64,000 nucleotides of DNA from Clavibacter sp. VKM Ac-2873 (GTDB lineage: Bacteria > Actinomycetota > Actinomycetes > Actinomycetales > Microbacteriaceae), in the NCBI RefSeq assembly GCF_015351075.1, contig NZ_JADKRS010000001.1:806001-870000 (forward strand). Direction: 5' to 3'. The notes beneath the pieces were generated by a model. That model saw only the letters and a program-made list of their open reading frames with translations. It was not told where the DNA came from and did no database searches. The stretch's first letter is position 1. The number at the start of each line of letters is the position of its first letter. Positions 54,865 to 62,773 of the stretch are shown here, piece by piece. The translations under genes were made by a program, and so were the position numbers.

Positions 54865-56189
54865 GCGCCGTCTTCCGGAGCCTGCGCGCCCCGAACTACC
54901 GCATCTGGTTCGCCGGCGCGCTCGTCTCCAACGTCGGCACGTGGATGCAGCGCACCGCCCAGGACTGGATCGTCCTCACCGAGCTCACCCGCTACGACGC
55001 GACCGCGGTCGGCATCGTCATGGCGCTGCAGTTCGGCCCGATGCTCCTGCTCTCCCCCTACGCCGGCCTCATCGCCGACCGGTACGACAAGCGCCGCGTG
55101 CTGATGATCACCCAGGGCACGATGGCCGTCCTCGGCCTCGGGCTCGGCCTCGTCGTGCTCTCCGGGCGCGCCGAGCTCTGGCAGGTCTACCTCTTCGCCC
55201 TCCTGCTGGGCATCGCCTCGGCGCTCGACGCGCCCGCCCGCCAGTCCTTCGTCTCCGAGCTCGTCTCCGACGACGACCTCTCTAACGCCGTCGCCCTGAA
55301 CTCGGCCTCCTTCAGCGCGGCGCGCATGATCGGGCCGGCCGTCGCCGGCGTGCTCATCGCGGGGGTCGGCACCGGATGGGTCTTCCTCATCAACGCCGTG
55401 AGCTTCATCGCCGTGCTCTTCGCGCTCACACGCCTCCGCGTCGGCGAGCTCCGCCGCCCGGAGCGCGTCGCGCGATCCCGCGGCCAGCTGCGCGAGGGCT
55501 TCCGCTACATCGGCGGGCGACCCGACATCATGGTGATCCTCGTGATCGTGTTCCTCGTCGGCGCGTTCGGCTACAACTTCCCGATCTTCACCTCCACCAT
55601 GGCGAGCGTCGAGTTCGGCAAGGGCGCCACCGAGTTCGGCCTGCTCTCCTCGAGCCTCGCCGTGGGATCCGTCGCGGGCGCCCTGCTGTCGGCCCGCCGC
55701 GAGCGGCCCCGCATCCGCCTGGTCTTCGTCGGCGCCGCGCTCTTCGGCATCGCGACGGGACTCGCCGCGATCGCCCCCACCTACCTGCTCTTCGCCGGTG
55801 CCCTCGTGATCGTGGGCGTCGTCTCGCAGACCCTGATGACGAGCGCCAACAGCACCGTCCAGCTCACCGTCGAGCCGCGCATGCGCGGCCGCGTGATGGC
55901 CGTCTACATGGCGATCTTCGTCGGCGGCACGCCGCTCGGCGCGCCCATCGTGGGCTGGGTCGCGAACACCTGGGGCCCGCGCGCCGCCGTCATGGTGGGC
56001 GCGGCCAGCGGCATCGTCGCCGCCCTCATCGCGATCGCGTGGCTGGTCCTGCACCGGCACCTGCGCGTCTCGTACCGGATCCACCGCACGCCGCACCTCG
56101 TGGTCACGCACGACGGCGACGGCCGCGACCGCCGCGAGGACGCGCGCGAGGACATCGAGGCGGACGAGGCGGTCGCGCGCCGCACCTGA
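54861..56189 (+). CDS. MFS exporter, EntS-like (MFS_3)
   Basis: A 442-residue protein with about 12 helices. FRSLRAPNYRIWFAGALVSNVGTWMQRTAQDWIVL and GLIADRYDKRRVLMI (motif A) mark the MFS_3/EntS-type group of siderophore, drug or small-molecule exporters. About 40 charged C-terminal residues follow the last helix. Start by GTGA overlap with the MarR stop. Substrate unknown. Confidence 0.92.
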   Translation: MSAVFRSLRAPNYRIWFAGALVSNVGTWMQRTAQDWIVLTELTRYDATAVGIVMALQFGPMLLLSPYAGLIADRYDKRRVLMITQGTMAVLGLGLGLVVLSGRAELWQVYLFALLLGIASALDAPARQSFVSELVSDDDLSNAVALNSASFSAARMIGPAVAGVLIAGVGTGWVFLINAVSFIAVLFALTRLRVGELRRPERVARSRGQLREGFRYIGGRPDIMVILVIVFLVGAFGYNFPIFTSTMASVEFGKGATEFGLLSSSLAVGSVAGALLSARRERPRIRLVFVGAALFGIATGLAAIAPTYLLFAGALVIVGVVSQTLMTSANSTVQLTVEPRMRGRVMAVYMAIFVGGTPLGAPIVGWVANTWGPRAAVMVGAASGIVAALIAIAWLVLHRHLRVSYRIHRTPHLVVTHDGDGRDRREDAREDIEADEAVARRT

Positions 56190-56215
56190 CGCGCGGAGCG
56201 GCGCGCGGCCCGGCG

Positions 56216-56782
56216 TCAGGGAGCAGGCGTCGGCGTCGCGGTCTGCGGCACGTAGCCGACGTCGTCGAGGCAGTAGTCGAGGAACGCGCTCGTCGCGCGC
56301 AGGTACTGCCCGGTGTCGAGCGAGGCCCCGTCCGTGTCGGCGCCCGAGCGCAGCGCCTCCAGCTCATCCACGATGGTCGAGAACGAGGCGACCAGCGGCT
56401 TCATGTTCTCGGGCGCCATGCCGGCGAGCGCGGCGTCGCCCTGCTTGACGCGGTCGAGGAGGGTGGGATCCACCTGCTTCCCGTCGCCGAGCGCCTGCAC
56501 GAGCTTGGTGGAGTCGGGCAGCACCTGCGCGAGCGTCGAGCACGTGGCGAGCTCGTCCTCGGTCGGCGGACCGGGGGCGCGCGTCACGGTCGGCTCGGGG
56601 CTCGCGGTGCCGCCGGGGGCGGCGCCCGCATCCGGGGCCCCGCTCGATGCGGGCGCCGTGGTCGCGGGGGCGGGCGCGTCCGCCCCCGTCGTGCAGCCGG
56701 CGAGCACGAGAGCTCCCGCCGCGGCCACGACGACCGGCGCCCACGATCGATTCCGGCGAGCCGGACGGTGCGTGCGGGCCAT
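56216..56782 (-). CDS. putative lipoprotein
   Basis: A 188-residue exported protein. A basic N-terminus ([10 protein letters not shown]), hydrophobic stretch and lipobox LAGC at about residue 30 lead into a Pro/Ala/Thr-rich linker of about 45 residues and a helical domain beginning [22 protein letters not shown]. Two Cys (near residues 81 and 167) could pair. No known family. The ATG at 56782 is chosen as the only start before the signal. Confidence 0.78.
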   Translation of the reverse strand: MARTHRPARRNRSWAPVVVAAAGALVLAGCTTGADAPAPATTAPASSGAPDAGAAPGGTASPEPTVTRAPGPPTEDELATCSTLAQVLPDSTKLVQALGDGKQVDPTLLDRVKQGDAALAGMAPENMKPLVASFSTIVDELEALRSGADTDGASLDTGQYLRATSAFLDYCLDDVGYVPQTATPTPAP

Positions 56783-56879
56783 TCCGGGCCTCCTCGGCGC
56801 GTATCACAGGTGGTCTGCCCCGCGGAAGTCGATCGACGCGGGTGTCCGGGCGAATGCCCCGTACCACTACCGTATTCGG

Positions 56880-58412
56880 ATGACACGAAGCGAGAGCGAC
56901 CGCAGCACCGTCACGCCCGATCCGGACTTCGTGGCGCAGGACTTCAGCCACGAGCAGGAGGGCTACCAGCACGGGTTGAAACCCCGTCAGCTCCAGATGA
57001 TCGCCATCGGCGGCGCGATCGGCACCGGCCTCTTCCTCGGGGCGGGCGGCCGGCTGGCCTCCGCGGGCCCCGCCCTCGCCATCGTCTTCTTGATCTGCGG
57101 CGTCTTCGCCTTCTTCATCCTCCGCGCGCTCGGCGAGCTGGTGCTGCACCGCCCGAGCTCCGGGTCGTTCATCTCCTACGCCCGCGAGTTCTACGGCGAG
57201 AAGTTCGCGTACGCCGCCGGCTGGATGTACTTCCTCAACTGGGCCACCACCGCCATCGTCGACGTCACGGCCGTCGCCCTCTACATGCACTACTGGTCCG
57301 CGTTCACGGCGGCGCCGCAGTGGCTGCTCGCCCTCATCGCCCTCGCGATCGTCCTCGCGCTCAACCTCGTCGCGGTCAAGGTCTTCGGCGAGATGGAGTT
57401 CTGGTTCGCGCTGGTCAAGGTGGCCGCGCTCGTGATCTTCCTCATCGTCGGCATCGTGTGGCTCGCCTGGAGCTTCCCCGTCACGGTCGGCGGCGCCGAG
57501 GTGCAGACCGGCTGGACCGTGCTGCAGCAGAACGGCGGCATCTTCCCGCAGGGACTCGTCCCCGTCGTGCTGGTCGTGCAGGGCGTCGTGTTCGCCTACG
57601 CGGCGATCGAGCTCGTGGGCACCGCGAGCGGCGAGACGCAGGACGTGGAGAAGGTCATCCCCCGCGCGATCAACTCGGTCGTGTTCCGCATCGCGATCTT
57701 CTACGTCGGATCCATCGTGCTGCTCTCGCTCCTGCTCCCCTACACGGCGTACAGCGCCGACCAGAGCCCGTTCGTCACGTTCTTCTCCAGCCTCGGCTCG
57801 CCCGAGGTCGGCGCCATCGCGGGATCCGTCATGAACTTCGTCGTCCTCACGGCCGCCATGTCGAGCCTCAACGCGGGTCTCTACAGCACGGGCCGCGTGC
57901 TGCACTCCATGGGCATGAACGGCTCGGCGCCGAAGTTCACGACGGTCATGTCGAAGGGCGGCGTGCCGTTCGGCGGGATCCTGCTCACGGGCTCGATCAC
58001 GCTGCTCGGCGTGGCCCTCAACGCGGTCGTGCCCGACCAGGCCTTCGAGATCGTCCTGAACGTCGCGGCGCTCGGCATCGTGGCCGGATGGGCGACCATC
58101 ATCCTGTGCCAGATGCGCCTGCGCACCTGGGCGAAGCAGGGCAAGGCGAAGGAGCCCACGTTCCGTCTGCCCGGCGCACCCGTCACGTCGTGGCTGACGC
58201 TCGCGTTCCTCGTCAGCGTGCTCGTGCTGATGGCGATCGACTGGCCGATCGGCACCCTCACGGTCGCATCGCTCGTGATCATCATCCCGCTGCTGGTCGT
58301 GGGCTGGTACCTGCAGCGCGACCGGATCCTCGAGATCGCCCGCGTGCGCGAAGGCGTCACCGGACCCTTCCCCGTGACCGGGCGCGACGCGGCCGACCAG
58401 CGGAAGCGCTGA
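56880..58412 (+). CDS. amino acid permease (APC superfamily, GABA/aromatic type)
   Basis: A 510-residue membrane protein with 12 helices. The AAT-family signature is complete: [25 protein letters not shown] in helix 1, [21 protein letters not shown], and [30 protein letters not shown] in helix 6. Members take up neutral, aromatic or GABA-like amino acids with H+. The ATG at 56880 is followed by about 35 polar residues before helix 1. Exact substrate not readable. Confidence 0.93.
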   Translation: MTRSESDRSTVTPDPDFVAQDFSHEQEGYQHGLKPRQLQMIAIGGAIGTGLFLGAGGRLASAGPALAIVFLICGVFAFFILRALGELVLHRPSSGSFISYAREFYGEKFAYAAGWMYFLNWATTAIVDVTAVALYMHYWSAFTAAPQWLLALIALAIVLALNLVAVKVFGEMEFWFALVKVAALVIFLIVGIVWLAWSFPVTVGGAEVQTGWTVLQQNGGIFPQGLVPVVLVVQGVVFAYAAIELVGTASGETQDVEKVIPRAINSVVFRIAIFYVGSIVLLSLLLPYTAYSADQSPFVTFFSSLGSPEVGAIAGSVMNFVVLTAAMSSLNAGLYSTGRVLHSMGMNGSAPKFTTVMSKGGVPFGGILLTGSITLLGVALNAVVPDQAFEIVLNVAALGIVAGWATIILCQMRLRTWAKQGKAKEPTFRLPGAPVTSWLTLAFLVSVLVLMAIDWPIGTLTVASLVIIIPLLVVGWYLQRDRILEIARVREGVTGPFPVTGRDAADQRKR

Positions 58413-58422
58413 CCGGCGCCGA

Positions 58423-58803
58423 TCAGCCCGACCCGACGCCGCCGTCCCCGACCCCGGGGGCGGCGGCGTCCTCGTCCGCTCGCACGGCGGGCTGCGTCGG
58501 ATCCGGCCGCAGCCGCCTCCCGAAGGCCAGGAGCTCGGCGTCGTGCTGCATGACCCACGCGACCGCGGAGTCGAGGCTGTCCCTCCGCTGGACCCACACC
58601 CGCAGCCCGTCGGATCCGAGGCCGCACGCGTAGACCTCGTAGGAGAACGGGGCCGCGAGGTCGGCCCGATGCCGCAGCACCCATCCGAGCGCCGGCCCGT
58701 CGCCCACGCGGACGATCCACGCGCCGCGCACGGGGTGGGCGTGCGGATGCCCCGGCACCGGGCTGATCGCCCCGGTCGCGTCGCCGCTCTGCTTGCTCCA
58801 CAT
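58423..58803 (-). CDS. hypothetical protein
   Basis: A 126-residue soluble protein of unknown family. It has an ordered middle (GAWIVRVGDGPALGWVLRHRADLAAPFSYEVYACG, then LRVWVQRRDSLDSAVAWVMQHDAEL) that looks alpha/beta, and a Gly/Ala-rich end. GAGGGGA lies seven bases before the ATG at 58803, a good ribosome-binding site. It converges on the permease gene with a 10-base gap. Confidence 0.72.
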   Translation of the reverse strand: MWSKQSGDATGAISPVPGHPHAHPVRGAWIVRVGDGPALGWVLRHRADLAAPFSYEVYACGLGSDGLRVWVQRRDSLDSAVAWVMQHDAELLAFGRRLRPDPTQPAVRADEDAAAPGVGDGGVGSG

Positions 58804-58909
58804 GCGGATCCCCTCGGGTTCGCCCGACGCGTGCCCCGTGCCCGCGCCGACGCCCGGCCGCGTCGACCCGAGCGTACGCGCGCCCACCGACGCCGCCCGG
58901 GGATGCGCC

Positions 58910-59734
58910 TCAGGAGCACGCCGTGAGGACGCGGTCGACGGCACCCCGATCCGCGTCGTCGATCGAGAGGCCGTACCTGCTCGCGACGAAGGCGAAGCGG
59001 GTCACGTAGAGGCACCGGTACGCCGGATCCGGCGGGAGCCACGTGCCCGGCCCCTGATCCGACTTGTCCTGGTTGCTCGGGCCGTCGACCGCCTGCAGCT
59101 CGTCGAGGTCGGTGGCCAGGCGCTCGCGTCGCTCGTCGGACCACGACCACGCCCCGTGCTGCCACGCCCAGGACAGCGGCACGAGGTGGTCGATCTGCAC
59201 GGCCGCGCTCGTGCGCGGACCGCGCGCGAAGTCGATCCCGTGCCCCGTGTACACGTCGTCGAGGTGGCCCGCGACCACCGTGCAGCCCGGGTCGGACGGC
59301 GCGAAGGCGACGCGGGCGAGGTCGCGGACGAGCACGTCGTCGCGCTGGTCGCAGCCGTTCCCGTCCGCGTCAGCCCACGCCGGGCCGAAGGCGTCGCGGT
59401 CGTAGCGCGGGTGCCGCTCGCGTCCGTCGCCGGGGATGGCATCGGTCATCCGACGCGCGGCTGCCACGTCGATCCGGCCATCCCGCACGAGTCCCGCCTC
59501 CGCGAGCGTGCGCACGACCGCGCCATCGACGACCGTGGCGCTGAGCTGGCCGCCGCCCGCGTCCGGCCCGAGGACAGCCTCGCGCACCCCCGTGACCACC
59601 GCGACGAGGACGATTGCTGCGGCCACCGCCGCCATGAGGACGCGCGCCGCCCCTCGCCTGTCCGACAGGACCCGCGCGAACAGGCGGCGCGTCACGCGCC
59701 GTCGCCCTCCGCGCCGCAGCGTCCGTCCGCCCAT
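58910..59734 (-). CDS. secreted HNH nuclease (DUF1524-like)
   Basis: A 274-residue protein. A basic N-terminus and one hydrophobic helix (VLMAAVAAAIVLVAVVTGV, about residues 32-50) act as a signal or anchor. The rest ends in a GmrSD/DUF1524-type HNH core: VQIDHLVPLSWAWQHGAWSW with the catalytic His, then LDELQAVDGPSNQDKSDQGPGTWLPP with Asn and Asp/Lys, then the RCLYVTRFAFVASRYGL helix. Such secreted nucleases are common in actinobacteria and may degrade environmental DNA. Its active site looks intact. Confidence 0.86.
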   Translation of the reverse strand: MGGRTLRRGGRRRVTRRLFARVLSDRRGAARVLMAAVAAAIVLVAVVTGVREAVLGPDAGGGQLSATVVDGAVVRTLAEAGLVRDGRIDVAAARRMTDAIPGDGRERHPRYDRDAFGPAWADADGNGCDQRDDVLVRDLARVAFAPSDPGCTVVAGHLDDVYTGHGIDFARGPRTSAAVQIDHLVPLSWAWQHGAWSWSDERRERLATDLDELQAVDGPSNQDKSDQGPGTWLPPDPAYRCLYVTRFAFVASRYGLSIDDADRGAVDRVLTACS

Positions 59735-59886
59735 GCCGCCCCCGTCCCGAGGGCATGGCTACACCGGCGATCCGCCTCGGTCATCGGAGAGGACGCGGCA
59801 GGCGGCGGACGGCGGCGGCGCCCCCATGGGGAGGGGGTGACGGACGCGATGACGCGCCGGACCGGGGAGGGACCGACGGCGCCGGA

Positions 59887-60117
59887 TCAGATCAGCGCGC
59901 GCACGGCTCCGGCGAGCGGGAGCACCGCGCCCAGGGACGACGGACCCGGGGTGTTCTGCCCGGCGGTCGCGAGGCGCACGAGCGCGAAGGCGACCACGGC
60001 GACGATGACGACCGCGGCGATCACGTAGATCCAGATGCGCAGCCCGCGGCCTGCCGGCTGGAGGGGATTCTGCTCGAGGGGGCCGTCGTGGTCGGGTCGT
60101 TCGGGGTGATCGCGCAT
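59887..60117 (-). CDS. small single-helix membrane protein
   Basis: A 76-residue protein with a polar start (RDHPERPDHDGPLEQNP) and one helix (IWIYVIAAVVIVAVVAFALV, about residues 29-48). No family recognised. It lies downstream of carD on the same strand, but a strong terminator separates them, so it is likely a separate transcript. Confidence 0.65.
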   Translation of the reverse strand: MRDHPERPDHDGPLEQNPLQPAGRGLRIWIYVIAAVVIVAVVAFALVRLATAGQNTPGPSSLGAVLPLAGAVRALI

Positions 60118-60166
60118 GATCGCACCCTACGCCGGGGCGGACGTCGTCCGACGGCCGCCCGGAAGC

Positions 60167-60207
60167 GCCGACGGGCGGTCCCCCGGGTCGGGGGACCGCC
60201 CGTCGGC
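60167..60207 (-). terminator. terminator after carD
   Basis: A perfect 17-bp stem (60167-60183 with 60191-60207) directly downstream of the carD stop on the minus strand. Confidence 0.8.
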
Positions 60208-60238
60208 GGCGATGCGCCCTCGCGGGCGCGTCGGAGGG

Positions 60239-60733
60239 TCAGGCGGAGATGCTCTGCGCGAGGACGCCGTCGAGGACGACGGAAGCCTCCTCGTCGGTGG
60301 ACTTCTGCGCCAGCGCGAGCTCCGAGACGAGGATCTGGCGGGCCTTGGCCAGCATCCGCTTCTCGCCCGCCGAGACGCCCGAGTCCTGATCGCGGCGCCA
60401 CAGGTCGCGGACGACCTCGCTGACGCGGCGCACGTCGCCGGAGCCCATCTTCTCGGTGTTGGCCTTGAAGCGGCGCGACCAGTTGCCGGCCTCCTCCTCG
60501 ACGTCGCCGCGGAGGACGTCGAACACGGCCTCCACGCCGGAGCTGTCGATGACGTCGCGCAGCCCGACGAGCTCGGCGTTGTCGACGGGCACGTCGATCA
60601 CCAGCTCGCTCTGGTGGATCTGGAGGGTGATGTACTTCTTGTCGACCCCCTTGATGGTGCGGGTCTTGACCGCGGTGATCGTGGCGGCGCCGTGGTGGGG
60701 GTACACGACGGTCTCCCCTACTTCGAAAATCAT
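60239..60733 (-). CDS. carD: CarD family transcription regulator
   Basis: A 164-residue RNA polymerase-binding protein. The N-terminal Tudor-like RID ([29 protein letters not shown]) contacts the beta subunit, and the C-terminal helical domain ([17 protein letters not shown], with the conserved Trp, and [20 protein letters not shown]) binds the upstream edge of the promoter bubble. Mycobacterial CarD is essential and tunes rRNA and housekeeping promoters. The ATG at 60733 begins on the conserved MIFEVGE. Confidence 0.95.
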   Translation of the reverse strand: MIFEVGETVVYPHHGAATITAVKTRTIKGVDKKYITLQIHQSELVIDVPVDNAELVGLRDVIDSSGVEAVFDVLRGDVEEEAGNWSRRFKANTEKMGSGDVRRVSEVVRDLWRRDQDSGVSAGEKRMLAKARQILVSELALAQKSTDEEASVVLDGVLAQSISA

Positions 60734-61013
60734 GCAGTGCTGTCCTTCGATACCTCGAGATGTGTGCCGGAGATGTCGCGCACGCGCATGCACAGCCGCG
60801 TGGGCGCCGACGTCCCGCTCCGCGTCCGACGCCGTGGGCGTGGCCGAGGTGCGTGGCCGGTGCACCGAGATCACCGGCCGCCGCGGCGCTCGGCTAGGGG
60901 CGTCCGCGGTGATGGTCCGACCGGTATTCTCTCACGGTTCTCCCCCGCCGCAGGACGCGGGCGAGCGGGGCAGCCGGAGAGCCGCGGGACGAGCCACTCC
61001 CATGCGGAGCGTG

Positions 61014-61089
<76 letters not shown>

Positions 61090-61243
61090 AGGTGAGGACC
61101 CTGTCGTGCGGGGTACCGGACCGAGAGATGACACTAGCACCACGGTGCGGGCGGACGCGAATCGGCGCCGTGGAGCGCCCGGTCGAGCATCACGCCGGCG
61201 GCCCTAGCATGGTCCTCGACACCCGCGAACGAGAGGCTCCCCC

Positions 61244-61723
61244 ATGACCGAGACCACCCGCCTCGAGAAGGGGCAGATCGCCCCCGACTTCACCCTGCCC
61301 GACCAGGACGGCTCGCCCGTGAGCCTGTCGTCGCTCCGCGGCCAGGACGTCATCGTGTACTTCTACCCCGCCGCCGGCACCCCCGGCTGCACCACCCAGG
61401 CATGCGACTTCCGCGACAGCATGGACTCCCTCCAGGCGGCCGGCTACCGCGTGCTGGGCATCTCGAAGGACCCCCAGGAGGACCTCGCCCGCTTCCGCGA
61501 GGAGCAGGGCCTCGGCTTCACGCTCCTGTCGGACCCCGATCTCGAGGTGCACCGCGCCTACGCGGCGTACGGCGAGAAGTCCCTGTACGGCAAGAAGGTC
61601 ACCGGCGTGATCCGCTCCACCGTCGTCGTGGACGGCGAGGGGCGGGTCGCCCTCCCCCTCTACAACGTCAAGGCGACCGGACACGTGGCATCGCTGCGGA
61701 AGAAGCTCGGCGTCGACGCCTGA
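61244..61723 (+). CDS. bcp: thioredoxin-dependent thiol peroxidase (Bcp/PrxQ type)
   Basis: A 159-residue peroxiredoxin that reduces H2O2 and organic peroxides. The peroxidatic Cys49 lies in PAAGTPGCTTQ and a resolving Cys54 follows five residues later (ACDFRD), the atypical two-Cys PrxQ pattern. GVIRSTVVVDGEGRV is the C-terminal strand. The ATG at 61244 follows GAGAGG. It stands alone. Confidence 0.95.
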   Translation: MTETTRLEKGQIAPDFTLPDQDGSPVSLSSLRGQDVIVYFYPAAGTPGCTTQACDFRDSMDSLQAAGYRVLGISKDPQEDLARFREEQGLGFTLLSDPDLEVHRAYAAYGEKSLYGKKVTGVIRSTVVVDGEGRVALPLYNVKATGHVASLRKKLGVDA

Positions 61724-61751
61724 CCCCCGGGGCTGGCGCGGCGGCGTCGGA

Positions 61752-62183
61752 TCAGTCGCGCCGGCGCGTGGCGACGAGCACCGACCGCGTGAACAGCAGG
61801 ACGACGACGAGGACGGACGGCACGATGAGACCCCACCCGAGGTCCTGACGGGCGTCCGCGCCCTGCAGGCTGCCGACCCCGACGGCGATCTGCAGCACCT
61901 GCCACGTCACGGCCGCAGGACGGATCCAGCTCCGGCCCCGCAGGATCCCCCGCACGACGCCGCCCAGGAACACCGCGGCGAGCGCTGACAGGGCGATCAG
62001 CGCGACGGCGCTGGCGAGCGACGCAGGCGTCGAGGTGAGCAGGTCGACGACGAGGAGGGCCGTGACGCCCGCCATGCCCAGCGCCTCGAGCGCGATGAGC
62101 ACCACGAGGACGATCACGGCAGGAGATCGGCGAGGCGCATCCGCGTGCTCGCGCGGATCGAGGACATCACCGGTTCCGGTCAC
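61752..62183 (-). CDS. four-helix membrane protein, unknown function
   Basis: A 143-residue protein with about 20 polar N-terminal residues and four hydrophobic helices beginning SPAVIVLVVLIALEALGMAGVTALL. I do not recognise a family. The GTG at 62183 has GGGA seven bases upstream. It converges on the bcp gene. Confidence 0.75.
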   Translation of the reverse strand: MTGTGDVLDPREHADAPRRSPAVIVLVVLIALEALGMAGVTALLVVDLLTSTPASLASAVALIALSALAAVFLGGVVRGILRGRSWIRPAAVTWQVLQIAVGVGSLQGADARQDLGWGLIVPSVLVVVLLFTRSVLVATRRRD

Positions 62184-62428
62184 AGCACGTTCCCATACAA
62201 AGCTATTGATAGATCGTTGGCTCTATGCGACGATATTCGAGGTCGAGTTGGTTCACAGGGTGGTGAGCAGATCCGGAACCGAGCTTACAAGGGACGAATT
62301 CCTGAAGCTGAGCATCTCACGAGGAGGGGCCACGCGCCCCGTCCCGATGCGGTTCCCGGACGCCTCGCCCCACCCCCATCCCGCGGCAGATCTGCCGTGC
62401 AACGAGTACCGACCCGAGGAGCACCCCT
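62184..62428 (+). promoter_or_regulatory. long whiB leader/promoter region
   Basis: A 245-base gap between divergent genes. The first 130 bases are clearly less GC-rich than the surroundings (blocks such as CATACAAAGCTATTGATAG and GACGATATTCGAGG), as expected for promoters. The remaining 100 bases are GC-rich leader ending in a GAGGAG site eight bases before the whiB ATG. No riboswitch signature or leader peptide is obvious. Confidence 0.5.
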
Positions 62429-62677
62429 ATGGACTGGCGTGACAAGGCAGCCTGCCTGACTGTGGACCCCGAGCTGTTCTTCCCCGTGGGGAACACCGGC
62501 CCCGCTGTGGACCAGATCGACAAGGCCAAGGCCGTCTGCGGCCGCTGCTCCGTCACCGAGATGTGCCTGCAGTACGCCCTCGAGACCGGCCAGGACTCGG
62601 GCGTCTGGGGCGGGCTCAGCGAGGACGAGCGCCGCGCCCTCAAGCGCCGCGCCGCCCGCGCCCGCCGCGCCAGCTGA
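62429..62677 (+). CDS. whiB1: WhiB family Fe-S regulator (WhiB1 type)
   Basis: An 82-residue [4Fe-4S] protein. The four cluster cysteines are Cys9, Cys37, Cys40 and Cys46, the same positions as in Mycobacterium WhiB1. GVWGGLSEDERRALKRRAARARR is the turn and basic C-terminal DNA-binding motif. WhiB1 binds the primary sigma factor, senses nitric oxide and is essential in mycobacteria. It converges on a pdtaS-like gene, the same neighbourhood as Rv3219-Rv3220c. Confidence 0.93.
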   Translation: MDWRDKAACLTVDPELFFPVGNTGPAVDQIDKAKAVCGRCSVTEMCLQYALETGQDSGVWGGLSEDERRALKRRAARARRAS

Positions 62678-62697
62678 CGCACGCACCCCGCACCGCC

Positions 62698-62742
62698 GAC
62701 GAGAGAGCCGGGCCGCCCACGGGCAGCCCGGCTCTCTCGTCG
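62698..62742. terminator. bidirectional terminator between whiB1 and pdtaS
   Basis: GACGAGAGAGCCGGGC pairs with its perfect complement around a loop of about 10 bases (with inner GC contacts), between two convergent genes. Confidence 0.8.
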
Positions 62743-62773
62743 TCCGGGCACCCGGATCGACCGGGACCCCGGC

